A stretch of 64,000 nucleotides of DNA from DASZFV01 sp036494575 (GTDB lineage: Bacteria; Myxococcota_A; Polyangia; Fen-1088), in NCBI GenBank assembly GCA_036494575.1, contig DASXOE010000090.1, positions 1-64,000 of the forward strand. The letters are read 5' to 3'. The notes beneath the pieces are model-generated. The model saw only the letters and a program-made list of their open reading frames with translations, ran no database searches and was not told the origin of the DNA. Below are positions 8,693 to 17,164 of this stretch, piece by piece; the first letter of the stretch is position 1, and every line of letters starts with the position of its first letter. The translations under genes and the position numbers were made by a program.

Positions 8693-10150
8693 TCAGGCGA
8701 GGATCTCGGGCATTGTCTTGCTGGTCTTGTCCCAGCTGCCGTAGGTCGTGACGTTCATGCCCATGACTTGCTGGAGCGTGAGCATGAGCTCGGTGACTTT
8801 GCGCGACGTCGGCGTACCGGTCCCCGGCGGGCGGAAGTGGCGGTTGCCGGGGATCTTGCCGCCGGCATGACCCATCAGCACGAAGTGATAGTTGGTCATG
8901 ATGTGGCCGGACGGTTCGCCGACCTCGGTGACGCCGTAGATGATGGTCTGATCGAGCAGCGTGCTCGCCCCGATCTGGATGCCCTTCAGGCTCCTCGCGA
9001 AGTCGGCGTACTGGCTCATGATGTACTTGTTGATCTTGGCGGCCTGCATATTCTGAGCGGTGCCCATGTGCGTCAGCTCGTGGTGCTCGAAATCCTGCTG
9101 GATGATCGGATAGTGGTTGTCGTCGCGTCCGCCAGACCACAGGTGGGAGTAGACGCGCGTCATGTTGCAGGCGAGCGCTGCCGCGACCAGCTTGTTCATC
9201 GCCTGGCTCGTGTCGGTCACCTTCGTCAAGTCCAGGTTCGCGTCCCCCGCCGTCGGAGTCGCCGGATTCGTGCACATCCCCGTGCCACCGTTGCCGGGGT
9301 TCACGCCCCCCGCCGTCGCGGGAATGCGGGCCTCAAGTGAACGGATGCTCTCCATGTGAGCGTCGATGCGCTTCGAGTCGTCCGAGCCCAGGCTCATTTG
9401 CAAACGCTTGGCGTCGGCGAGCACCGCGTCCAGGACGCTCCGACGAAGCTTGTTGGAGATGTCGATGGGCGTCGCGGTCGGGCTCATCGTGGGCGGCGCG
9501 CCCGTGTTGAAGAGCTTGTTGAACAGCGCCGCGGGATCGCGCTCCGGCGTCAAGGGCATGTTTGGGCCGCGGTGGGCGAGGTTCAAGGCCGCCGTTCCCA
9601 GGTTATAGGTGCCCCCCCCAAACTTGATGATGCCCGTTTCGAGCGACTTGTACGGCTCGTTGGTGTGAATGGCGTCGGCGACGAGCTGGTCGAGCGTGGG
9701 CTGCCACTGCGTCCCTTGGGGGGTTTCGGGGAGTCCTCCGTAGGGCGAACCGAAGATGTCGTTCGTGACAGTGCAAATATGGCCGTCGCCGCCAGCCAGC
9801 GTGTAACAGATGCCCCAGCCATGTCCCTTGAACTTCGCGTCCATCATGTCGAGGCCGGTCACCAGCGTCATCGCGTCTTTGAGGTCCGCGAAGTCCGTCA
9901 GGTTCGTCGGGAGCTGCCAGGCGTTGCCGTCACCTGTCGCGCTCGGGGTCCACATCGGCCCCGGGTAGACGCCGTTGCCCCAGCAGAAGATTCCGAACGT
10001 CGTTGGCAACGGCGCTCCCTGCGCGAACGCGGTGCCGTGCTCGTTGCACATGACGTCCAGCACCGGCAGCCACATGGCGACGCCGACACCCGAGAGCATG
10101 CCGCGCAGCGCGTGGCGTCGAGAGATCTTGAGCTTGTCGAGGATTTCCAT
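8693..10150 (-). CDS. DUF1552 family protein, Tat-exported (second copy)
   Basis: 485 residues from the ATG complementary to 10148-10150, one base after the stop of the upstream DUF1592 gene. It has a twin-arginine signal (ISRRHALRGMLSGVGVAM), an AQA-type cleavage site, then TFGIFCWGNGVYPGPMW, the family's early motif. Later landmarks are IRSLEARIP and ALACNMTRVYSHLWSGGRDD, with a C-terminal ITNYHFVLMGHAGG-like stretch. It is a divergent paralogue of the protein at 677-2155, with the same partner type upstream. Exported by Tat, so probably folded before export; function unknown. Confidence 0.88.
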   Translation of the reverse strand: MEILDKLKISRRHALRGMLSGVGVAMWLPVLDVMCNEHGTAFAQGAPLPTTFGIFCWGNGVYPGPMWTPSATGDGNAWQLPTNLTDFADLKDAMTLVTGLDMMDAKFKGHGWGICYTLAGGDGHICTVTNDIFGSPYGGLPETPQGTQWQPTLDQLVADAIHTNEPYKSLETGIIKFGGGTYNLGTAALNLAHRGPNMPLTPERDPAALFNKLFNTGAPPTMSPTATPIDISNKLRRSVLDAVLADAKRLQMSLGSDDSKRIDAHMESIRSLEARIPATAGGVNPGNGGTGMCTNPATPTAGDANLDLTKVTDTSQAMNKLVAAALACNMTRVYSHLWSGGRDDNHYPIIQQDFEHHELTHMGTAQNMQAAKINKYIMSQYADFARSLKGIQIGASTLLDQTIIYGVTEVGEPSGHIMTNYHFVLMGHAGGKIPGNRHFRPPGTGTPTSRKVTELMLTLQQVMGMNVTTYGSWDKTSKTMPEILA

Positions 10151-10151
10151 T

Positions 10152-11894
10152 TTACATGCTCCCAATCGGCAGTGCCGGGGCGGAACGGAAGGCATCGCTG
10201 CCAACGAAATCGGCGACGAGGTTGCGCCAGACGTAGCCGCGCGTCGCGAGCGTTTGCACCAAGCTCGTGACTTGAGCCGAGTCCGCCACATCGTCCACGC
10301 GGCCATTCACGGTGCGATAAAAGTTGCGCATCAGGCAGTTCGTCACCCGTGGGTCTTGCGCCAATGTGGAGCCAAGCTGCGCCTCGCCGTCGAAGGACAT
10401 GCCGTCCAGGGTTCCGGTGGCATCGATGGCCAATCCGTTTTCGGTTGCCCGATACTGTCCGATGGGGTCGAAGTGCTCCATCGCCAACCCGAGGGGATCG
10501 AACAACATGTGGCACGACGCGCACGACGCCGCCGCGCGATGCGCCGTCAGTTGTTGGCGCGTCGTCATCGTCGCATCGACAGTAATGTCGGTCCTGACAC
10601 CCGCCGGAGGCGAAGGCGGCGTCGTGCAGAGGAGGCTCTCCAAGATGAACACGCCCCGGCGAGTCGGAGAGGTGCGGTTGGCTTGGGACTGGGTGGCGAT
10701 CACGGCCGCCTGGCCCAAGATGCCAACGCGGCCGCTGCTGGCGGGGAGCTGAACCTGAGCGAAACCCGTTGCGGGCGCCTGAACGCCATAGAGGGGAGCG
10801 AGGTTTGCGTCCGCGAACGTCTGGTTACTGTCGTAGAAGGATCGGACATCGGCGCTGGCTCCCAGCACGACGTTCTTGATGAACATCTGGGTGCCTTGCA
10901 GCATGGAAGTCTGGAGCGCCAGGTTGAAGCTCGGAAAGAGCGTCGTGCTCTTGTTCAAGGCGACCACGAACTGAGCTTGGGAGTACTCGAGGAAGAACGC
11001 CGACAAGCGATCGGCGATGGCGGGATCCGCGAGCAAAGGAGCGGCCGCGGTGCGAACGCCGGCGGCGGTGTCGAGCTGACCCGCTTTCGCGGCATCCAGT
11101 AGAGCCGAGCTGGGCGGGCCGCCGGTCAGCAAGTAAGAGAGACGATTCGCCATAGACAACCCGTCGTACTTGAGGCGGCCCGTGGTCTTGTCGAGCTTGT
11201 TGGTCTCCACCCGATAGAGAAAGTTCGGCGATTGAAGGAATCCGGTCGTCGCGGTCGCAAGTCCCTGCGCGGCGCTGCCCGAGAGCGTCGCACCGTTCTT
11301 GGCGACGCCCAGCCACTGCTGCACTTCGACGTCGGCGAGATCGCGCCTGAAGGCGCTCTTGCCGAAGGTCGTGATGTAGGTGGTAACGCAGGCGTCGCTG
11401 AGATCAGCCTTGGGCTGGCACCCCACGAGCTTCTGCCAGCGCGCCGTATCGGCGAAGACTTCGGCAGTCGCCGCCAGGCTCGCGGCTTCAAACGCCGTCG
11501 CCGCCGAGTCGCTCACCGAATTTTGCAACGCTCCCACGGACACATAGCCGGCGACCGAGACGTCATCCGGCAGCGTCAGCTTGGTCGTGAGTGGGCCCAA
11601 GAGCGACTGGACCGAGGTGAGATACTCGGCTTGAGTGAGCAAGCGCAGCTTCACTCCGCCGGTGCTCACCGTGCCCGGCGGGGCGCTGCCGCCGGTTCCC
11701 GAGCCGCCTCCGGCCGGGTTCGAGCCTGACGAGCCTCCAGCTTGGTTCGAGCCCGGCGAGGTGACAAGTCCAGTACAGGCGCCGCCAAGTAGAGCCGCGA
11801 AAGCAAGCGCGGCAAGACCACGTGCGCCTTGCTGCGGCGCATTCGCACCGAGATCGCGCACCGGGAACGATTGCCGATCGATGGTCCAGCTCAT
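10152..11894 (-). CDS. DUF1592/DUF1588/DUF1585 lipoprotein
   Basis: 580 residues from the ATG complementary to 11892-11894, preceded by a GAAAGGAA ribosome site. The signal peptide ends at a Cys (LLGGACTG), consistent with a lipoprotein, followed by a Gly/Ser/Pro linker. Then come, in family order, a DUF1587-like start (RLLTQAEYLTSVQSLLG), a DUF1595-like FRRDL region, DUF1592 (NRLSYLLTGGPP), DUF1588 (RTSPTRRGVF) with CASCH at residues 458-462, and DUF1585 at the C-terminus. It forms a two-gene operon with the DUF1552 gene (1-bp gap). Electron transfer through the CxxCH is an inference; the domains have no proven activity. Confidence 0.88.
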   Translation of the reverse strand: MSWTIDRQSFPVRDLGANAPQQGARGLAALAFAALLGGACTGLVTSPGSNQAGGSSGSNPAGGGSGTGGSAPPGTVSTGGVKLRLLTQAEYLTSVQSLLGPLTTKLTLPDDVSVAGYVSVGALQNSVSDSAATAFEAASLAATAEVFADTARWQKLVGCQPKADLSDACVTTYITTFGKSAFRRDLADVEVQQWLGVAKNGATLSGSAAQGLATATTGFLQSPNFLYRVETNKLDKTTGRLKYDGLSMANRLSYLLTGGPPSSALLDAAKAGQLDTAAGVRTAAAPLLADPAIADRLSAFFLEYSQAQFVVALNKSTTLFPSFNLALQTSMLQGTQMFIKNVVLGASADVRSFYDSNQTFADANLAPLYGVQAPATGFAQVQLPASSGRVGILGQAAVIATQSQANRTSPTRRGVFILESLLCTTPPSPPAGVRTDITVDATMTTRQQLTAHRAAASCASCHMLFDPLGLAMEHFDPIGQYRATENGLAIDATGTLDGMSFDGEAQLGSTLAQDPRVTNCLMRNFYRTVNGRVDDVADSAQVTSLVQTLATRGYVWRNLVADFVGSDAFRSAPALPIGSM

Positions 11895-12091
11895 GCGCTT
11901 GTTCCTTTCGAGGAGTGCCCGATCGTGCCGCAGTGGCCAACAGTAATGAGACCGGCCGCCGCCAGCGTTGGCGCACACTCCTGGGCCTCGAATGCCATCT
12001 CTCGGCATAATAGTAGCCTCTGCGAAGACTATCTTGTCATTCCCGTGAACCCCTACCTTAAAAATGACCCCCCGCCCTGAAAACGGACCAC

Positions 12092-12119
12092 GGTCCGCGG
12101 CCCGCCTGCCAGGCGGACC
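12092..12119 (-). terminator. putative terminator hairpin after the kinase gene
   Basis: The 317-bp gap 11895-12211 separates two minus-strand genes. It contains nested inverted repeats: GGTCC/GGACC arms at 12092-12096 and 12115-12119 and CCGCC/GGCGG arms at 12102-12106 and 12112-12116. On the minus strand the hairpin is followed within about 15 bases by GTTTTC, a short T run. The rest of the gap, nearer 12000-12060, is AT-richer and could hold the promoter of the DUF1592-DUF1552 operon, but no clear -35/-10 pair stands out. Confidence 0.35.
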
Positions 12120-12211
12120 CGAGGGATCACGCCCACTTCGGCGGGCCGTCTCTCACTATATCCGGCGAGCAGCCGCCCGAGGTGGCTCAGCTGAAATTGC
12201 CCGAGCCGGCC

Positions 12212-13585
12212 TCAGCGTCCCGGCGCAGGGCCCGGGCCCAGTGGGGCGGGCAAGCGCCGCAGCCAGCCGTCGAGCGGGTCCCTGGCCCACTGCGGCAAGT
12301 GCGGATACGCGAAGTAGAGCGCGCCGCCCAAGGCCACCACGAGGACAGCCAACTGAATCACCATGCTGCGTACCCAGCGCTTGAAGCGGACGACGATGCT
12401 CGGCCTCGCGATCTCGGCGCCGGCCAGCACGACCTCCCGCTCGGCGCGCGCCAGGCGGGCCACGCGGCCGGAGTCCTGGCGCGTGGGCGCGTTGTGCGCC
12501 GTCGCCTCGGGGCGCGTGAGCACGCCCAGGGAGCGCGTACCCGCGCCACTGCGCGCTCCGTCGCCGGCGGCCGTGGCAGCGACCTCTTGCAGCTCGATGT
12601 CCAGGCTGCCGAGCTCGACGGCGAGGCTCGGGTCGCTCACCGTCCCGTCCTCCGGGGCGGGCGGCTTGGCGCCGTCGCGCGCGCTCAGCGTCTCGAGCCA
12701 GCGCTTGAGCGGCGCCGGCCCGCTCGGCTGTCCCAGCTTGAGCAGAATGGCGTCGATGCGGTCGGCCATCTGCTCGGCGCTTTGCCAGCGCTTGGCCACG
12801 TCGGCGCGCAGCGCCCGGTTGATGAGGCGCTCCACGTCGGGGTTGAGGTCACGCACGAGGCTCGAGGGCTTCTCGGGCCGCGAACGCCGCACCTGCACGA
12901 TGACGTCCAAATCGGTCGGCCCATCGAACGGCTTGCGGCCCGTGACCAGCAGGTAGAGCAGGCTGCCCACCGAGAACAGGTCCGAGCGCGCGTCGAGCGC
13001 CCATCCGCGCGACTGCTCCGGCGACATGTACGCGAACTTGCCTTTGATGACCCCCGTGGCGGACTTCTCGCTCTTGCCGACAGCCTTGGCGATGCCGAAG
13101 TCCGCCAGCTTGACCTCGCCCTGCTGGCTCAAGAGCACGTTCTGGGGGGTGATGTCCCGGTGCACGATGCGCAGTGGCTCGCCGTTTCGCGTGCGCGTGT
13201 GGACGTAGGCGAGGCCGCGGCACAGCGCGCCCACGACGCCCAGGGCCAGCGGCAGCGGCAGCCTCAGCTTCGCCTTCAGCGCGCGCCGCCGCACCTGCTC
13301 GAGGCTCCAGCCGTCGACGAACTCGAGCACGAGGAAGTACTGGTCGCCGGACTTGCCGAGGTCGAGCACCTGGACGAGGTTGCTGTGGTTCAGCGTCGAC
13401 GCGATGTGCGCCTCGTCGACCAGCATGCGCACGAAGCTGGCGTCCTCGGCCAGCGCCGGCAGGATGCGTTTGAGCACGACGGGCTTCTGGAAGCCCTCCT
13501 CGCCCTTCTGCAGCGCCAGGAAGATCTCCGCCATCCCGCCGTGGGCGATCTTGCTGACCACGTGGTATCGCGTGCCGCGCGGCAT
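12212..13585 (-). CDS. Hanks-type serine/threonine protein kinase, membrane-anchored
   Basis: 457 residues from the ATG complementary to 13583-13585. The kinase domain covers residues 7-275: glycine loop IAHGGMAEIF, VVLKR with Lys39, catalytic loop HRDITPQN with Asp144, DFG at 162-164, and SPEQ as the APE equivalent. The HRD is followed by IT rather than LK, which is common in myxobacterial kinases. A low-complexity juxtamembrane region leads to one membrane segment (about 398-420, VIQLAVLVVALGGALYFAY) and a short periplasmic tail. It is likely an inner-membrane kinase phosphorylating unknown cytosolic targets. It is divergent from the lytic transglycosylase with 78 bp between starts. Confidence 0.9.
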   Translation of the reverse strand: MPRGTRYHVVSKIAHGGMAEIFLALQKGEEGFQKPVVLKRILPALAEDASFVRMLVDEAHIASTLNHSNLVQVLDLGKSGDQYFLVLEFVDGWSLEQVRRRALKAKLRLPLPLALGVVGALCRGLAYVHTRTRNGEPLRIVHRDITPQNVLLSQQGEVKLADFGIAKAVGKSEKSATGVIKGKFAYMSPEQSRGWALDARSDLFSVGSLLYLLVTGRKPFDGPTDLDVIVQVRRSRPEKPSSLVRDLNPDVERLINRALRADVAKRWQSAEQMADRIDAILLKLGQPSGPAPLKRWLETLSARDGAKPPAPEDGTVSDPSLAVELGSLDIELQEVAATAAGDGARSGAGTRSLGVLTRPEATAHNAPTRQDSGRVARLARAEREVVLAGAEIARPSIVVRFKRWVRSMVIQLAVLVVALGGALYFAYPHLPQWARDPLDGWLRRLPAPLGPGPAPGR

Positions 13586-13663
13586 CGTCCTGGAGGATAC
13601 TCTCTCACGCAGCTTGTCGGCGCGGCTTGGATCGGCTACGCCTGAGCCATTCAACTGGCGCAG

Positions 13664-14338
13664 ATGAAGTCGCGCCTCACGCGCTGGATGCGGTCGCGGG
13701 GGTGGCGCCGGTTGCCGAAGCCGCCGAGATGGTGGCGGCGGGTGCTGCTGCTCGTGGTCTTCTTGGTCCCGATCTGCGTCGTCAACGCGGCCGTGGCGTG
13801 GGTGGGCCAGTGTGCCGTCTTCCCATTGTCGCCGTTCCACCTGCGCTACAAGGTCCAAGCGCTCTGGGCCTACGCATGGCACCGTCCACGTTGTGTCTTC
13901 GTCGACGACGTGTCGCTGGCGACGCCGCTCCTCGCGCGCGTCGAGCAACGGCACCAGTTGCCGTGCGGACTGCTCGGCGCCATCGTGCAGATCGAGTCGG
14001 GCGGAAATCCCCACCGGATCTCCTCCGCCGGTGCCATGGGGCCGCTGCAGCTGATTCCGCCCACGGCTCGGGCGTTGGGGGTGAGCGACCCCTTCGACCC
14101 AGAGGAGAGCTTGGACGGCGCTGCCCGCTATCTGCGCGCGCAGCTCACCGCCTTCCATAGTGTCCGCCTCGCGGCGGCCGCTTACAACGCCGGGCCGGGC
14201 GCGATCGTCGGCCGCGCGGTTCCACAAAACGGCCAGACCGAGATCTACGTCGATCGCGTGATGCAGGCTTTCGCGGTCGAACGCCGGGCGCGCTGCGTGG
14301 CCGCGCGCCGTTCGAGCGCGACGTCACGCTTCCGATAG
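13664..14338 (+). CDS. membrane-anchored lytic transglycosylase (SLT domain)
   Basis: 224 residues from the ATG at 13664. Residues 26-48 form an N-terminal signal anchor after a very basic segment. The SLT domain runs from about residue 85 to 200: IVQIESGGNPH with catalytic Glu111, then SSAGAMGPLQLIPPTA, then AAAAYNAGPGAI, the classical three motifs. It cleaves the glycan strand of peptidoglycan between MurNAc and GlcNAc with formation of a 1,6-anhydro product in the periplasm. The C-terminus is short and basic. Confidence 0.88.
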   Translation: MKSRLTRWMRSRGWRRLPKPPRWWRRVLLLVVFLVPICVVNAAVAWVGQCAVFPLSPFHLRYKVQALWAYAWHRPRCVFVDDVSLATPLLARVEQRHQLPCGLLGAIVQIESGGNPHRISSAGAMGPLQLIPPTARALGVSDPFDPEESLDGAARYLRAQLTAFHSVRLAAAAYNAGPGAIVGRAVPQNGQTEIYVDRVMQAFAVERRARCVAARRSSATSRFR

Positions 14339-14358
14339 AGGGGACGCCGAACCACAAA

Positions 14359-14862
14359 TCAGTGGCAACCCGCAGGCAGATTCATTGTCAGGGCGCATGC
14401 CGCCGGCTGTGCCTGGCGTGTCGGCGTGCCGCCCGATGCGCTCACCATTGCTTGAGCGTCCGCCTCTGCCTGTGTGGTGCACGCCTGCGCGTCGAGCATG
14501 TCGAAACAGGCTTCAAGCGTGTTCGTCTGATCAGGGGTCAGCATGGCGCAGGTTAGAAGGCTTGCGATCTCAGCACTCGTCTTCGTGAAGCATTCGTCGT
14601 AGACGACGGGACTTATCACGCCCATGCAGCTGATCGTCGGACCTGCGCTGGCGTCGCTGCCGCTGCCTCCGGCGCTGCCGCCTCCCATGCAGACGATGCT
14701 CACGCTGCCGCACTGAGCTTCATGGGTGCACAACGCGTGAGCGGCGATAGGTCCCGCCTCGGTCGGCGACTTGCCCGAAATCTCGACGTGCCCAGCGCCA
14801 CCGGTACCGCCGCAAGAGAGCAGCGCGAGACAAAGCCCGAATACGGTGCAAGTTCGATTCAT
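14359..14862 (-). CDS. Cys-containing secreted lipoprotein, hypothetical
   Basis: 167 residues from the ATG complementary to 14860-14862. The signal peptide ends at a clear lipobox (LALLSC), so the mature protein is a lipoprotein. The mature part has about ten cysteines, a Gly/Ser-rich insert (GGGSAGGSGSDAS) and segments such as CTHEAQCG and LEACFDMLDAQACTTQ. This spacing recalls the small Cys-rich lipoproteins common in myxobacteria, probably disulphide-bonded. No function is assigned. Confidence 0.65.
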   Translation of the reverse strand: MNRTCTVFGLCLALLSCGGTGGAGHVEISGKSPTEAGPIAAHALCTHEAQCGSVSIVCMGGGSAGGSGSDASAGPTISCMGVISPVVYDECFTKTSAEIASLLTCAMLTPDQTNTLEACFDMLDAQACTTQAEADAQAMVSASGGTPTRQAQPAACALTMNLPAGCH

Positions 14863-15162
14863 CGTCGGAGGATACGCCAAAGCTTTCCCGGGACAGCGGG
14901 TAGCATCGAGGGCGCGGGGCAGGGCGCGGCGGTTTGGGCGCTCACCCGCCATACAGATTGCGCAGCGCGACTGCTCAGATTGTTTGAAAGCCTGCGCTCA
15001 CGCCCTGCGCCACCGGAGAGCGGCCGTGTCCAACATCCTTCGTTCCCGCCAGTCGAGGTCGGCGCGCGAAATTCCCGCGGGCTGGCGTCTTCCTGAGCTC
15101 GCCTGCCCGGCCTAGCAGGCGGTCTCCGACGCGCCCTGCTGATCGTTGCGGCGGCGGCGACG
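14863..15162. other. intergenic stretch with no recognised gene
   Basis: 300 bp between the divergent lipoprotein and uronate-dehydrogenase genes. Both promoters should lie here, but I see no convincing -35/-10 pair, no strong inverted repeat and no open frame with a ribosome site. Confidence 0.5.
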
Positions 15163-16098
15163 TTGATTCGCTATTGTGTCCCCGCCTTGCCTCGATCGCG
15201 CCCCGACGGTCAGCGCCGCAATCGGCCCCTCGTCCTCGTGACGGGCGCGGCGGGCGAGGTCGCGGGCCACCTCCGCCGCGAGCTGGCGGGCCGCTATCGC
15301 TTGCGTCTCAGCGATCGGCGACCGGTGCGCGACCTCGCGCGCGGCGAGACTTTCGTGCGCGCGGACATCTCGCGCCTCTCCGAGGCCGTGCGCATCGCCC
15401 AAGGCGTCCACGCCATCGTCCACCTCGGCGGGTTCGCCGTCGAGGGGCCGTGGGCGGCCATACTCGAGGCGAACATCGTCGGCGGCTACAACATGTTCGA
15501 GGCAGCGCGGCGCGCCGGCGTGCGGCGCTTCGTGTTCGCGTCGAGCAACCACGCCATGGGTTTCCACCGGCGCGACCACGTCATCGGCGAGCGCGCCGAA
15601 GTGAGGCCCGACAGCCGCTACGGCGTTTCGAAGGTGTTCGGCGAGGCGCTGGGCCGCCTCTACGCGGACAAGTACGACCTCGAGGTGCTGTGCCTGCGCA
15701 TCGGCTACGTCAACAGCGTGCCCATCGACGAGCGGCGCCTCGCGATCTGGCTCTCGCCGCGGGACCTCGCCCAGGTGGTCACGCTCGGCGTCGAGCACCC
15801 GGACATCCGCTTCGAGATCGTCTACGGAATCTCGGGAAACCGGCGCAGCTGGTACGACAACTCGAACGCGACCCGGCTCGGCTACCGACCCCAAGACGAT
15901 TCGGAGCGGTTCGCGGCCGAGGTGCTCGCGCGCGCACGCCCCGGCAACAAGGTGGCCGCCCTTTATCAGGGTGGCGACTTCACCGTCATCGAACAGATAC
16001 CGAGCCCGGCGGGACCTGTCCGCGCCGTCCGACAGGGCCGAAAGGCGGTGGGACCCAAATCGCGGCCCCCGGTGGCCGAGCGAGGCGCGCGCCGATGA
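15163..16098 (+). CDS. udh: uronate dehydrogenase-like NAD-dependent SDR
   Basis: 311 residues if the TTG at 15163 is used; a TTG at 15187 is an alternative, and neither has a clear ribosome site. The extended-SDR fold is evident: TGAAGEVAG as the NAD-binding loop, then VHLGG, FASSNHAMGFHRR, and RPDSRYGVSKVFGEALGR, which contains the catalytic YxxxK. The segments CLRIGY and IWLSPRDL and the closing WYDNSNATRLGYRPQDDSE follow the pattern of bacterial uronate dehydrogenase (Udh), which oxidises D-glucuronate or D-galacturonate to the aldaro-lactone with NAD. The C-terminal tail of about 45 residues is longer than in typical Udh (about 265 residues). The stop overlaps the next start. Confidence 0.75.
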   Translation: MIRYCVPALPRSRPDGQRRNRPLVLVTGAAGEVAGHLRRELAGRYRLRLSDRRPVRDLARGETFVRADISRLSEAVRIAQGVHAIVHLGGFAVEGPWAAILEANIVGGYNMFEAARRAGVRRFVFASSNHAMGFHRRDHVIGERAEVRPDSRYGVSKVFGEALGRLYADKYDLEVLCLRIGYVNSVPIDERRLAIWLSPRDLAQVVTLGVEHPDIRFEIVYGISGNRRSWYDNSNATRLGYRPQDDSERFAAEVLARARPGNKVAALYQGGDFTVIEQIPSPAGPVRAVRQGRKAVGPKSRPPVAERGARR

Positions 16099-16928
16099 CG
16101 CCGCCCCGCCGCGCCGTCCTCGTCGCGCCGCCGGGCGCCTGCGATACGCACGTGCACTTCTACGACGTGGCCGCGCCGCGCGCGCCAGGTACGCCCATGC
16201 CGGGGACGTTCACGGTCGACGACTATCGGGCCGTACAGCGGCGGCTCGGCCTCGCGCGCGTCGTGGTCGTTCAGCCCAACGCCTACGCCGACGACAATAC
16301 CCACGCGCTCGCGGCCATCGCGCAGATTGGCGCTGGCGCGCGCGGCGTCGCCGTGGTTCGCCCCGGAGTCGCCGACGCCGAGCTGGGCCGCCTCACGGCG
16401 GGCGGCATTCGTGGGCTTCGAATCATGACCCTCAACGGCGGCACGCTGGGCCTCGATGTCATGGACGAGCTCGCGGCGCGCGTGCACGCCTTCGGTTGGC
16501 ACGCGAACGTCCAGCTCGATGGGCGCGAGCTGCCGCGCCACGAGGACCAGCTCGCGCGGCTCCCCGGCCGCTTCGTGATCGATCACATCGGCAAGTTCCT
16601 CGAGCCCGTGGCGCCCGATCACGAGTCCTTCCGAGCGCTGCTCCGCCTCGTCGACACGGGGCGCTGCTGGGTCAAACTGTCAGCTCCCTACGAAACGTCG
16701 CGCCAGGGCCCGCCGCGCTACGAAGACGTGAGCCAGCTCGCGCGCGCCCTCGTGCGTCACGCGCCCGAACGCCTTCTGTGGGCCAGTAACTGGCCCCACC
16801 CGTCCGCGGCCGGCCCCGTTCCGCCCGACGACGCGGACCTGCTCGACCTGCTGCTCGATTGGGCCCCCGACGCTGGTACGCGCGCCCGGATCCTCGCCGA
16901 CAACGCCACCGAGCTCTACGGCTTCTGA
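16095..16928 (+). CDS. amidohydrolase-2 family protein, galactarolactone isomerase/LigI-like
   Basis: 277 residues from the ATG at 16095, overlapping the udh stop as ATGA. The TIM-barrel amidohydrolase pattern is visible: DTHVHFYD at the start, RGLRIM, FVIDHIGKF, and ASNWPHP near the end. The usual catalytic Asp in the last motif (SDWPH) is Asn here, a feature I associate with the metal-independent LigI/D-galactarolactone-isomerase branch. In the oxidative uronate pathway that enzyme moves the lactone ring of the Udh product. Coupling to udh makes this role likely; a general lactonase is the alternative. Confidence 0.75.
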   Translation: MTPPRRAVLVAPPGACDTHVHFYDVAAPRAPGTPMPGTFTVDDYRAVQRRLGLARVVVVQPNAYADDNTHALAAIAQIGAGARGVAVVRPGVADAELGRLTAGGIRGLRIMTLNGGTLGLDVMDELAARVHAFGWHANVQLDGRELPRHEDQLARLPGRFVIDHIGKFLEPVAPDHESFRALLRLVDTGRCWVKLSAPYETSRQGPPRYEDVSQLARALVRHAPERLLWASNWPHPSAAGPVPPDDADLLDLLLDWAPDAGTRARILADNATELYGF

Positions 16929-17062
16929 TCGGCCGACCCGCGCCGACGCTCCCAGTCGGCCGCGTCGCGGCACTCGGGTTCCAATAGCGACTTTCTTTGA
17001 CGACGAGGCGGGTTCTCGCGCCCTCAAAAATCAGGCGTGAGGCACATTTCGGTGGTCCGTTC

Positions 17063-17110
17063 TTGAGACAGCCGTCACTGGTAATCTTGACACAGCCGTT
17101 ACTGGTAATG
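17063..17110 (+). repeat. two tandem 24-bp repeats upstream of the GH79 gene
   Basis: Positions 17063-17086 and 17087-17110 are adjacent copies differing at three of 24 positions. Each begins TTGA[GC]ACAGCCGT and ends CTGGTAAT. The second starts with a perfect TTGACA and the first with TTGAGA, so each copy could act as a -35 element. The array ends 54 bp before the GH79 start. Tandem operator sites or duplicated promoter elements are both plausible; no matching copy was seen elsewhere in the window. Confidence 0.7.
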
Positions 17111-17164
17111 TTACAGATGTTACTTCTCGTCGCGGCAAACACACCTTCAAAACGGGACGGCAGG

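Noticed and set aside
12064..12384. Short open frame between the DUF1592 operon and the kinase
   Set aside because: Pro/Arg-rich, no ribosome site, and it runs into the antisense of the kinase gene.
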